NCBI GenBank assembly: GCA_024220505.1
Contig: JAKZZE010000034.1
Location: 248,001-312,000 of the forward strand
Length of the DNA: 64,000 nucleotides
Direction of reading: 5' to 3'
Source: Rhizopus arrhizus
Lineage: Eukaryota > Mucoromycota > Mucoromycetes > Mucorales > Rhizopodaceae
How positions within the stretch are numbered: the first letter of the stretch is position 1; the number at the start of each line of letters is the position of its first letter. The notes beneath the pieces were generated by a model, which was not told where the DNA came from, did not search any database, and saw only the letters and a list, made by a program, of their open reading frames with translations. This document shows, one piece after another, positions 24,252 to 35,288 of the stretch. The position numbers and the translations under genes were made by a program.

Positions 24252-24959
24252 TATTTTTCAACATCATGCTAGTTGTCTTGCTGTCAATAAACTTTAACAA
24301 ATCAGGGTGCTGATGTTTTTTAACCAAGAGTATGCCCGACGTTGATAAAATATGTTGAATATGGCTTCCATATGTTAAAGGGCTAGTTCCAAGTGAGTTT
24401 TGAAAGTCATGGAATTGTTGAAGGACATTTACATCGTTGATTTTAAACGTGTTTTCGTTGTTGATAGGAATTATGTTGGATTCGATTAGTTGCATTACTT
24501 TGTTGCTATCCATATCAACTGATGTAATATCAGAAGAAGTACCAAGCGAGGAAGCTGCACTACTACCAGAAACAGATTCAATTACGGACGCGCCACTGTC
24601 TGACACGTATTGCAATAAAAGCTGTTTTTGTCGAGCCTCTCGTTCTCTCCAATATACTTTGGCTTCATTGCTTTTTCGCCAGGTTTTGTATTTCTCCTGA
24701 ACTTCTTTTTTCCTTGTTTCGTCAGAAATACAACTTTTTATGAGGTTATTAAATCTAGCCACGACATTCCTACGGCTCAAATTAATGAATTGATTGAAGA
24801 ATGCGAGATGATCAATTTGATCCTCATTATTGTGAACCCAGTAATATTCAAGAGTTGGGTGTTTTTTACTTTGTTTTCTTGATGGAGGCATAAAGAAGAT
24901 GTAAAGAGCATCTATGGTGTTTTGCGTAGTCTGTTTATGGTCTGACTCTGAAATAGGCC

Positions 24960-25470
24960 AAATATGGATGAACCTCTTTGATCGCGTAAAAGTTAATTTC
25001 TTTTGTTTGTCTGGTATCGGCTGTTACATCAAAAACTTCCTTTCAAGAGCTTCCTAAATCGTATCTGCCCCAACTTCTTTCCCTATGCCGGATGCGAACT
25101 TTGTGGGTTGCATGAAGAAGACTTTTTGCATTTCTTTTTGCACTGTCCTTTGAAAATAGCTGTCTGGCAAGCAATTTGGTTAAAATTCTTTACAACTTCC
25201 ACTTTTACTCCTTCTGCTGTCCTCTCAGCTCTGACTCTTTTCAAGTTTCCTACCCTTACATCTGGTGTACTTGATTGTCAACCTGCTGTAGTCTTTGGTC
25301 ATACTCTTTTGGCCATTTGGCGTGCTCATTGGTCTCTGGTTTTTGACTCTGTCCCTTTTCTTCCTTCTCGAGTAATTACTGCTTCCTATACACTCATTCA
25401 GAAATCATTTGACGAACACCTAGTACAACATGGAATGTCTCATGTTCCTCTACCTAACATTCAGTTCTGA
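24960..25470 (+). mobile_element. LINE C-terminus with RT zinc-binding domain
   Basis: The frame 25003-25470 reads WYRLLHQKLPFKSFL, then CELCGLHEEDFLHFFLHCPLK and IAVWQAIW. The C-x2-C-x9-H-x3-H/C pattern is the zf-RVT domain placed after reverse transcriptase in many LINEs. It differs from the tail at 23598-24137, so this is another family or another part of the element. An A-rich 3' region follows (about 25505-25580). The RT domain itself is missing, so it is a 5'-truncated copy; its orientation is opposite to the broken gene next to it. Confidence 0.75.
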
Positions 25471-26009
25471 ACAACACATACAACCCAAGTAACCTTCATA
25501 TACACTAAAAAAGAAAAAAGAAAAACTCAAACTTCCCAAAAACATCAAAAAAGTTAAAAAAAACCCAAAAACATTTCGTAACACCCTCTTTTTTTGTTAC
25601 TTTAATAAACTTGAGCTCCGGCTCCTTATATAAAAAAAAAATTTCTTTTGTTTGCATATATACTGTCTCTCTGCTTCTGTTCAATATTCTTTTCTCTTTT
25701 ATTCTTTTGGTTGTTTCAATAATATAATTTATAACCAAACAACTAGAAAAGGCGAGCTAACCATATTTTATTTTATATTTCATTTAGTTCAAACTTCTAG
25801 CATATATTTTATTAATTTAGTGCAACTGATTCACAATATCCAAACGACAGCCACTACACATCAGATGATTTTTAAAAGAAAATTTTTTTTCTTTCTCACA
25901 GGAAATTAATTTTAGGTAAGTTTTTATAGCTTACTCAGTGAAATGGTTGATGTGTACATGTCGTGGTTAGTAAGCGAAAATCCACATGTGCCAATGCTTA
26001 TTATTATCT

Positions 26010-26230
26010 GAACTCCAACGTGGTTAGGCTTTCGAACGGCACACTGGGTATTGACCTCAGTCTTTGGCTAGTAGAGGCCTAGCAGTTACACGTCTTGGTT
26101 TATTAAGAGAACGTTCGCATTGGGCTACCGCATCCTTGGTCAGTAGCAGAACTCCAACATGGTTAAGCTTTCGAAAAGATCCCAGGGTTTTGCACTCCGG
26201 CTTAGACTAGTAGAGGCTTAACAACCGTTG
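26010..26230 (+). repeat. two imperfect direct repeats, 139 bp apart
   Basis: GAACTCCAAC.TGGTTA.GCTTTCGAA followed by ...ACTAGTAGAGGC.TA occurs at 26010-26090 and again at 26149-26230. The two 80-bp units differ at several places. They are GC-richer than the surroundings and non-coding. They could be a short tandem or SINE-like relic; no RNA gene was recognised. Confidence 0.55.
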
Positions 26231-26339
26231 ACGCCTAGCAATAGACATTTTATTGACTTTTTTTTTGTAGATATACATTAGTATTCTGAATCAAGTCCCT
26301 TGATAATTAACATTTTATAACTCTAATTGAATAAAAGTC

Positions 26340-26653
26340 TTTTTTCACTACATATGACCTATGACATTATTAATGATGATCAAGTACTGTCTGTTGTTGC
26401 TCAATCCTACATGCTGAACAAAAGAAGGCCAATAAGGATAATTGTTCTTGGCCCTTTTACTATTCGCACTCTACTTCCTCAAAGATATTTTATCAAAATC
26501 GAGATGAACCATGTATTTATTAGTTCTGTTATAGTATAGTATCATGAAAATAAAACCTTCATTTTGTTGTTACTTTTAATCGAGTGTCCCATTTTCAAGA
26601 AATGTCCCAAATATTTTCAAGTGGCCTAACCTAATTTCTTCAGCTGTACATGA
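26340..26653 (-). repeat. right arm of a 314-bp inverted repeat pair
   Basis: Reverse complement of 22446-22759; outer end CATGTACAGCTGAAG, inner end GTAGTGAAAAAA. No clear direct duplication is visible outside the two outer ends, so insertion as a unit is not proven. Confidence 0.85.
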
Positions 26654-27001
26654 AAAAACGTATGCTTTGATTTTTTTTTTTTTTTTTGCAAGTGAACAGA
26701 AACTGCAAGTATTCAATTGGACACAAGAAAGATATAAAAAGCGTATATAATTTCATTTAAATTACTTGTTTTATAGCTGTATAACTATGATACAATGCTA
26801 TTTCTAACGACAAACGTATCCATCTTTACGCATGTCTTTAAAAATTTAATCTTGCCCCACTACTGTGTTCACACTCTAAACAGACCACAAAAGATAGTTC
26901 TCTTGGTTGCACAAATCTTTAAACCATATGAAGTTGTACTAAAAGTTATTACATTTTGAATGAAACCTTTTACAGAATGTTTTTAAGTTTTTCTTTTTCA
27001 C

Positions 27002-28175
27002 ATGTCTAATATAAGTGAAAATCCAATCTTAAATAACATTGACCAAACAGTGAGTCCAATCGAACGCAAGTATGATGAATCGAATACCTGCTCACCTTTT
27101 ATCTTGCCTTCCATTTTGCTTACTCACCAAACCGATGAGTCATATCCATTTGACAACGCTATTTCTATAACGAGAACTCTCAATAACTTAGAGTGTTCAT
27201 TAAAAGACCAAGACGTGGAAGATACCGAGTTATTCGTCAAGAAAACACATAATGTAAAATCAGAGACAAACATATTTTTGAGAAAGAAATCTTTAGCTAT
27301 TAACGATTTACTGGTTCCCGAGTCAAGTGAAAATGATCAAGAAAACAATAATATAAAAGACTACCCGATTTTTAAAAGGAAAAATAGTGATTCAATATCA
27401 ATAAAGGATATTGAACAAGAAGGACTCAAATTACTTTTACACTCTGCTGTGCCTTTAGGCTATTTTCTTTATTATTTGTTGACAGAATACAGCAGTGAAA
27501 ATTTAGTAACGTTATTGTTAAAAAAAAAAAAACTACATCCTAATCAGAAATAGTTTTTTTATTTAGCAGTTGATAATTACCAAAACTACCCATTTTCAAG
27601 CCAAAAAGAAAGAAGAATTATAGCAAATAAGATCACAAAAGCCTACTTGACAAGCTCATCAGAATTAGAAGTGAATCTAGAAGAGCACGTACACATGTCT
27701 GTCAAAAAAGCACTTGAGCAGCAAAGATCAACATCCATATCCAGTGGAAACGAGTTTGAAGCTGCCAAAAGACACGTCTTTCCACTGCTGAACAACAGCT
27801 ATTATAGATTTCAAACAAGCCCAGTCTGGACTATGATGGAATCAAAATGCAGTAAGAAAAGAAAAAAAAAATAAGGCATGTTTCTTATAACCAAAAAAAA
27901 AAAACTTTTGTTCTGTAGACGATATAGATTCTTATAGCGCAGAGAGATCTCAGGCCCTAGTTGTCAATCTATTGCTGTCTTGCATGGAACGTGGCAAAAA
28001 TAAATATTGCAAAGCAATCTCGAAATTGCTTTGTTCTTTTTGTCATGTATATTTGCCTATTGGTTATCAACTATTGAACTCGACTGGCAGATTTTTAAAC
28101 GAAAAAACTAAAAAAGGGGAAAGTGATAAGAAGATTCGTATTAAATCTGATTTACTGGAAACAAGTTTTTTATAA
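27002..28175 (+). CDS. RGS-domain protein
   Basis: Predicted regulator of G-protein signalling, which speeds GTP hydrolysis by a G-alpha subunit. Exons 27002-27505, 27554-27851 and 27919-28175 (introns 48 and 67 nt) give 352 residues. About 145 residues of polar, acidic N-terminus precede the RGS box: EGLKLLLHSAVPLGYFLYYL, then across the first intron SENL-FFYLAVDNYQNYPF, and a FEAAKRHVFPLLNNSYYRF block that matches the last RGS helices. The acceptor used is AAATAG at 27553; the later TTTAG would put the sequence out of frame. A Cys-containing C-terminal helix and a basic tail follow. No DEP or membrane segment is seen. Confidence 0.83.
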
Positions 28176-28407
28176 AGCCACACTTAAAATATCACAATTA
28201 TACTGTAATAGTTTACTTTTGCATCTGGACGCATTTACAGTTATAAATTCACACTTTAAATATGCGTTCATTAAAGTATCGTTTCAAAAATATGACACCT
28301 AGACATAGAGCTTTTAATTGAAAAAAAGACTTTTAAGAATGTTAAAACTGGTGTAACCTTTTTTTTTTTTTAGTTTTCTTTATTATATTATTAGAAATTG
28401 TCTCTTG

Positions 28408-30071
28408 TTACAGACGAGACCAAGCCCATCCTGAGAACCATGATTGTCTTTTTTTGGAAGGATCAGCCAATCTTGGTACATCCGCTTCTACCTCTTTTGC
28501 TTGATGAACTGGACCAACATTTTTCAAGTCTAGTTCTGTATTACTTTGATCACCAAGTTCAATTACAGTGACCGTAATGTCGTCACGGAAATATCTTGAA
28601 GGCTGTCTTGTAAGTCGCTTTGAAAGCTCAAATTCCTCATTTTCTACTGGTTCCTTTACTCTCACATTCTTATAAACTGCGTCAAAAAGTAGTGCTTCAC
28701 GAACAAGGTGCGTAGCGGGGTTCATCTCACCCTTTGTTTTCCATCTACTCATAATCTCTGCTGCAACTTGATCACCATCTGTACTACGAACGTCATACCA
28801 ACTTAATTCATCCCATAGGCCATCCGTGCCCAAAACAATAAATTTGTCTCCTTTCTCTAGCTTGTGTCGAGAAACGAGAGGTCTGGAACTTAAATAGGGT
28901 GGCGTGCGGTAGTTGGCTACAATGCGGTGATGATATCGAGAAAATGTTTTATAGGTATCGTATGGAAGAAACGGGAGTACTTTTGTTTGATATTCTACAG
29001 GTACTTTATACATGATATCACCAAATGCTGCTCCAAAAGGAAAAATAAAAACAAGGAATAAAAGAGATTAATCACATTGTATACATAAAAAAGTAAAACT
29101 TACATCCACCTACAGCAATCAAACCAAAAATACGATTTCTTACAATGAGAGCATTCGATTCTTCAGGAGGATGTTGTGACATCATATGTACTCTCCAGTC
29201 TGGATTAGCAGGTGATTCTTCTTCAACTAAACGTCTTCCTTTCCAACTACCATCTTCATCTTGACTAATAACTTTTTTTTTTCATGTTAACACACAAGCT
29301 GTTTATAAAGCACATCATTATACTTACCAACTACGCGAGAGTCACCTGTATTTGCTGAATAAACAACGCCATCTTTCAAATATACAGTCAAAGCGCAAGA
29401 GCCATTGATGGCTTCATCAATTATGGCCTGAGTTGCTTGCTGATCAGGTTGACGGGCAACTGCCGCCTGTATATCCTTTTCTGTTGTTCGTTTCAAGTTT
29501 TTTGGAAAAATGTCATAGAATCGCTGTTGAATGTCTTGATCGAGATCAACAAAAGCGGTCGAGATGGCATTCTCAATATCTTGTTCAGATCGTGATTGCT
29601 GCTTATTTAGCTCTCTAGCCATATAAATAGGTAGTTGCTGTCTTATTAATTTCGAGCAGTGAGGGCCAATGTGACCTAGAACGTAATGGCTAGTTTCGTA
29701 AGAGGAATTTTTGATTTTTGATTTTGTTTACCATCATAAACACCTGCAATTAAGCCTTGTTGAAAAGTATTGATGCTAAATGTGTCCTCAACAGGATTGT
29801 TTGAAGGAAGTTGATTGGTATAGACAGCTTTAACATAATTAACTTGAATCTGGTTTGCAAATTGACCTGATCGTAATCTTTTGTCAATCTCTTCTTTTGA
29901 TAAAAGCTGAAAGGGTCGTCGATCGTAGTGTTTGGACACATATGCTTCTTTTACTGGAGCCACCAGTTGAGATTCTTTGTCAGTTGTTTTAAAGTAGTAG
30001 TAGCCTCCAGCAGATCCAATGCCGCTTAGCCCTGCTACTGTTATCAATGTAGTACGTAAAGAACCGGGCAT
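28408..30071 (-). CDS. PP2C protein phosphatase, Ptc5/PDP-like
   Basis: Mg/Mn-dependent Ser/Thr phosphatase. Exons 30071-29732, 29675-29328, 29271-29104 and 29027-28408 give 491 residues (introns 56, 56 and 76 nt). The start MPGSLRTTLITVAGLSGIGS gives a short basic and hydrophobic N-terminus that suits mitochondrial import or inner-membrane anchoring. PP2C motifs: GVYDGHIGPHCSKL (metal Asp), GSCALTVYLKDGVVYSANTG with DSRV, AVGGSFGDIMYK, VLGTDGLWDEL and YFRDDITVTVIELGD (last metal Asp). The DGHIGPH variant resembles pyruvate dehydrogenase phosphatases, so regulation of pyruvate dehydrogenase is likely but not proven. A longer in-frame start at 30194 is less likely because it hides the leader. 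Confidence 0.88.
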
Positions 30072-30481
30072 ATTTTTGTAACAAAAAAGAAAGACGTGTT
30101 TAGTGAAAATAAAGCGTGAGTTTATGTTCAAACACCGTTTTGCTTCACGTCTCTTCACGTCTTGGACTTCAATATTGATATGTTCAATCTGCACCTGGAG
30201 TAAGCTGCGAGTCTTAGAAGTCTACGCTATATGACGCAAAATAGATACAACTTTAGATTCATCCTATTTAGGTGTGCTTTTTGATAACTAAATGATCTTT
30301 AACATCATTTAAAAGACAGCAGTCAACTGTGTACCTATTGTGTACCAGGCTCTTGCAAGCTTTTTCTTACATGGTTCTGAACAACGGCTTTGGATTAATA
30401 TACTAAGCTTATTGTATATTGTTTTACATATATTCATATATACAAAGGATGATTTATTATTAAGAGCAAAGGAAAGAGAAT

Positions 30482-31232
30482 CTATAGTCGTCTCAACATT
30501 CTCTTTTTCATGACTTTTTTCTTTTCATTATCCTGTTCTAATACTCTCTTTTGATTTGTTAATGATTTAAATGCATGCTGCTCATCATTCTCAATTAACA
30601 CCTTCTCCTCATCATTGCCCTTCTTCTTTCTTCTTTCTTCATGAAGTTCCATATACTGAGATTTCCCTGACTTGGCTTGTATAGATGTGTATAAGCGTGC
30701 TCTTTTTGCATAATCATTGTATTGTTCCAACAACAATCTGCCAGCTTCCTCATTTAATGCTGACTCAGGGTTAGGCACAATTAATAAACATTTAATTGCC
30801 TACAATAATATTATGAGTGTTTTATCCATTGTTGTTTTCAGCTATTTACCAATAAGACATGTCTTATGCCAAGTTCTGGTTTCCAATCTTTTTTCAGTGT
30901 ATTAACACATATTTCTCCTTTATCAGATACATTAGGATGAAATATTTTTGTCATAAAATATCCTTTTGGAGGTGTATCTGGGAAACTTTCATCCAGCATT
31001 AATTTTATTTTAAAGTAACCTTCTTCATAAGGTGTTTTATCTAACAAATAAAAGTTAATATACTGTCTTCGTGAGGTGTTTCGTATAACTTACCTGGTCC
31101 TCGAATCCAAGCTTGAATTTCTGTTAAATTTTCATCATTCATAATGACCTGAACATCCTCTGGTGGATCACTTTGTAAGTTTTCTAATTCTTTTACAACA
31201 AGTTTAACTGCCTTAGATGTTAATGTTGTCAT
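30482..31232 (-). CDS. UBE2S: ubiquitin-conjugating enzyme E2, UBE2S type
   Basis: Exons 31232-31094, 31040-30850 and 30799-30482 (introns 53 and 50 nt) give 215 residues. The UBC fold shows [19 protein letters not shown] with the HPN motif and the catalytic Cys in [12 protein letters not shown], followed by ELGIRHVLL and the [19 protein letters not shown] block typical of UBE2S. UBE2S extends Lys11 chains on substrates of the anaphase-promoting complex. The C-terminal 60 residues are Lys/Glu-rich and the protein ends RMLRRL, like the Leu-Arg-Arg-Leu tail by which UBE2S binds the complex. The gene is divergent from the FIT gene, with 474 bp between the two starts. Confidence 0.92.
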
Positions 31233-31706
31233 TAGGAAAAACCAGGTACGCACAACAAGTAACAAAAAAAGAAAAACGCGAATCTGCTATTTTTTGTGAC
31301 TTCAACGCGTTCTTTAATTTGGGAACAAATTTCCATTTCAAGTAAGTTTTGATTAGCCACTCATAATTCCTTTTTTTTTTACAAATAAAGTAATTTGCTT
31401 TCACTTTTTATAGTAAGTTTTTTTTAATTATAATGGGCGATCTCTGTGTATGGCATATCAATGCGACACGTAAACAAGTGACATTCAAAGCTTAGTTTTT
31501 TGCTTTTAAATACAATGTTGAGGCACTCAATGCTTCAAAATCTAGTTGAATTCTATGTATACCTTACTGAAATTAATGAAACTAAAAAGAGATAGTAGAG
31601 TAACCATACTTTTATTCCATTTCTTTTATCACATGCTGACTTAAACGGTGCTTCAAATTCTTACATAATCCCCATCTTCCATGTTTTTTTTTTTTTATTT
31701 TTTTTC

Positions 31707-32534
31707 ATGAATTTTTTAAACAAATATTTAAAGCCTCATCAGCGAGTCTCTTTAATACTATACCCAGCCACAGCACTTATTGCATTTCTTTATTCAATAC
31801 TTGGAAATCCACCAGAGACCTATTTTAGTAACAAACGCAACATCTTGAATGTCTATTTTGTGAAAATTGGTTGGTTTTGGGTGACACTTGTTTATTTCAG
31901 CTATCTGTTTCTTGTGCAGTCCAGAAAAGACATTCGACAGTTCATCAATGGTGTTTGTAGATATGTATTTGTTACAATGTATTGGTACCTTATGACGCAA
32001 TGGCTGTTGGGTCCAAGTGCAATTGACCGGATCTATGTGTTAACAGGAGGCAAATGCTCATCATTACTGCAAGACGTTGAGGTCAATGTCAAATTAGCCA
32101 ACGTATTTGAACAGCAGGTCTGTAGACGCTTAGGCGGTCAATGGATAGGGGGTCATGATGTCTCTGGTCACTGTGTACTTCTGATTCATGCCAGTCTCTT
32201 TTTTTGGGAAGAACTTTCTTGGATGTTTTATTCTTTTGATCAATTCCTTCTTATCAAAAAGCGAAGCAAAGTTCAATATCTTTCAATAATGGCTATCTTG
32301 GTCATTTCTGCCATATGGTGGTTTATGCTTTTTCAAACAGGTCTTTATTTTCATGGACATTATGAAATCTTGTCTGGTACGCTTTTTGGTATCTTGGGTT
32401 GGACCATTTTGGTAAGAAAACTTTTTATTTTTATTTTAAAAAGGAACTAACTTTTTTTTTATTTAATTGTAAAGTATCTTGTCTTATTTCCTAGAGTTTC
32501 ATTTATAGATTTACCATCTCCTTCACTTTTATAA
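31707..32534 (+). CDS. FIT/Scs3 family lipid-droplet membrane protein
   Basis: Endoplasmic-reticulum protein of the fat-storage-inducing family, needed for normal lipid-droplet budding and ER phospholipid balance. Exons 31707-32411 and 32475-32534 give 254 residues (intron 63 nt). Several membrane segments are visible: residues about 14-31, 50-70, 85-100, 150-170 and 190-245. The two family His boxes are present: GGHDVSGHCVLLIHASLFFWEE and LYFHGHYEILSGTLFGILGW; these match the proposed acyl-CoA diphosphatase site. The short second exon adds YLVLFPRVSFIDLPSPSLL. It is tail-to-tail with the deubiquitinase gene, with stops 3 bp apart. Confidence 0.9.
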
Positions 32535-32537
32535 TTA

Positions 32538-35288
32538 TTATAGTTGTCTTAAGAAATATAAATAGGCTTCCCCAACGGGTGGATCAGGTGTAACAGCAAC
32601 CTTGTTATCATTGAATAAAACCCATTCGTTATTTTTATACACATGTGATACGTAATGACCACAATGAACAGAAGTACCCTTGTGTGATATAAATGAATCC
32701 AATTGATAATTAAAGGGTGGTGTAGCACCTATTTCAGAATTTCATTAGGAAAAGAAAAAACAATAGTTGTCATAGTAAACTCACTGCCAACTTCTTGAGG
32801 ATTTACTGTAGTAGGTTCATCTTGTCCATTGTCTTCTGGATGACTAAACAACCAGTCTAATGCTCGCTCTGTGTTATTGTTCTAACTCTTATCGTAAGAT
32901 ACACCGAAAAATATTCTTTAATTCACTCACTGTTTCACGCAAGGCCTTTCTTGCTTGAGCAGCAGTAAATCCCATGTCTTGCAACATCAGAATTTGATCC
33001 TCTGTAGGGCTTTCAGTCTGGTCGCTGCTTTCTGTGGGCAATGGATCATCAATTTCTGGATCCTCCATATGCTCAAACATCCAATTCATAGCAACTTCTG
33101 CACCGTTATGACCTGTGTTCAGTAGAGCGCGCTTACAACGGTTTTCTGAAAAGCCCATAGCCATTAATTGCTCAATATCATCTTGATTAAATGCAACACA
33201 CCCCGTGTTAGATGATGATTCTTCAGGCAATAATTCCTCTCCGGGTTGCTGACCTTGGCTGATGTATTTGTCCAATTCAATGGGTCCTTGAGGAAATTCA
33301 ATGCTGATTGGAAGTTTCTGAGGCACCCAGTTAATGAAAGCAAAACGACGGGGATTAATAACAAGTATTTCGGGAAAAGTACTAAATTTGACTGATCTAA
33401 ATAATAATATTGATAAATAATATCATCATATAATACTTTTTTTTTCTTAACCTAGTTGTCGTTGTCTTTTCTTTGCAATTTGGACAATCATATCCTTCGA
33501 CAGTTTCGTCCGCAATGAACATATCCAAGCATTCATAGAAGCTCACTGATTTGTAAGCTTCTTGTCCCTCACCATTGTCTTCCTTTAGCTTTAGGGCGGG
33601 TACATTCACAGAAATACCACTCGTTTCATGTTTTTGATACTTGACTTTTTTACATTTATGGCACTGAAGGCGTTGCTCAATCATAAAATCAAATAATTTC
33701 GTAGGATCGTTGCTACTGGAAGCGTGTTCCTTTTGTCGTATTGCCTTACAAAAGTACTGGAAAAATTCAAATGCATCTTGCTGACGCATGGTTGAAAACT
33801 CTTCATGCCCTTTACCAACAAGCGCCTTGAACATACCTGGTGCAATACCTTCTTGGTATTGTACATTATCATCATTGACCTTGGGTTGAGAGTATCTTCC
33901 TGATAATATACCGTCGGCTAACTTATGGAGTTGGCAGTACCAACAGTTAGCAGGTTCGTTTGTGCACATCTTAGCGTGATCCTTGAGTTCATTGTCATAT
34001 CTATTCTGAAACTTTTCAATATTGAAGATGGATTGAAGAACAGAAGCCATATAGCAACTATATCAGGGATATAAATAGATATGTTAAGAACCGGCATATC
34101 CCACTCACCTGTTGCCTAAATTTTTAAGACCAGTGTAGCCTGCGCCAAATTTTGGCTCTAATTGCTTACCATCTTCAGTGGTCATACTGAAATCAAATTT
34201 TAAATTTTGTTCCAATTGCTATAGTAACAATAGTAAAAAAAAAAATGTCGTTATTGTTACTTATGTATCTCCTTACTAATTCAGTCATACTCTTTTCTGT
34301 TTTTAACTGATGCGATACATTAATGCCCCAGTTTGCAAGATGTGTAGCCAAGTCATGATCCAATCTAGCATCATCGCAGCTATAGCAGTAAATATCTACC
34401 TCATTTCTTATTAATAAACTAAAATAAAAAACTTACAATTCTTTTTTTTTTACCTGCTGTTCCTTCGGGTGTGATTGTACCCATCTTCACATTGACTCCA
34501 TGTCCGGTCTTTTGAAAATGATCAATAGCATGATTGTTTCCTCCAGAGCCATCATAATGTCTTCTTCCACAACCTAAATTACCGCACACCAAACATAGCC
34601 ATAAATTTTCTTTTAAGTCGCAATCAGCACAGTGTGCCAAGTCTTGTCCTTCCAATTTCTTGGGCGGTTCTTGAGAAAGACAAAGTGTGTGTTCACAAGG
34701 TGTGATCACTTCTTCCCAAGCTTTCACTTCAGATTGTTTGGCGGAAGATAAAGCAGATAAAATGGCGTCTACAATCGATTTCAACTTTATCATAAAGTTT
34801 AATAACATGTTTTGTACGCGTACATGCACCGTTTATTTTACCTCAGGCGTGCTTTCTCTTGAAGCTTCTTGGCCTTCACATGCATAACAGCGTATTTTTG
34901 TTTGATATTCGTATCGAGGTTCTTCAGCTGAAGGATCAATAGCGAGCTTACTCATCTTTTGTGGTGGACTTCCATTATCTAATCTCTTATTCTGATTAAC
35001 GACAATACGACGAATGTTCACTGTCAGAGCATGTCCAGAGAGTTGATAATGGTTCAAGGCATGATTTCTTTCATTAGAAAGACATGCACCATTGAAACAA
35101 GTTAAACATACATCAATGCCTTCAGATCCATCCTAAACGGAAAAAAAAATTCTTAATACCTTTTTCGCGTAATACAATATTATATTAAAAACCTGGTTAT
35201 CGAAGCATTGAGTGCATTCTTCTTTATGTATTTGTGTATAAGCAGAAGGCAAGTTTAATGAAGCGCTTTGAATGTGTGAGCAAACCAT
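32538..35288 (-). CDS. UBP14: ubiquitin-specific protease, USP5/Ubp14 (isopeptidase T)
   Basis: Cleaves unanchored polyubiquitin chains. Nine exons (35288-35193, 35132-34842, 34784-34454, 34395-34277, 34218-34109, 34057-33452, 33396-32931, 32881-32785, 32728-32538) give 768 residues. In order: a degenerate N-terminal zinc finger (CTQCFDNQ...GACLSNERNHALNHY); the ZnF-UBP domain (CADCDLKENLWLCLVCGNLGCG); a catalytic Cys box GNSCYMASVLQS that is created only by splicing between 34109 and 34057; two UBA domains (DIEQLMAMGFSENRCKRAL and ILMLQDMGFTAAQARKAL); and the His box SVHCGHYVSHVYKNN. All eight introns are 49-60 nt. Full domain set, expected length. Confidence 0.93.

Larger units (their letters stand above)
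22813..24891 (-). pseudogene. PD-(D/E)XK-like gene, split by a MITE and a LINE
   Basis: Three coding pieces read in order on the minus strand: 24891-24252, 23594-23046 and 22988-22813; a regular 57-nt intron (22989-23045) lies between the last two. The first gap is not an intron but two insertions: a 100-bp MITE with TA duplication, then a truncated LINE with a 15-bp duplication. Ignoring both, the pieces keep one frame of 455 codons. The N-terminus is basic (MPPSRKQSKKHP) and a charged helix follows. The third quarter has RPDGCITLK, then 14 residues later FIEVKEEK, the pattern of a PD-(D/E)XK nuclease fold. The C-terminus reads LTKKQSEGFYTMTEIDHL. The family looks like one of the multi-copy Mucorales-specific genes; its function is unknown. 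Confidence 0.72.

Noticed and set aside
24437..24882. Plus-strand frames antisense to the nuclease-like gene
   Set aside because: They are shadows of the minus-strand coding sequence, without domains of their own.
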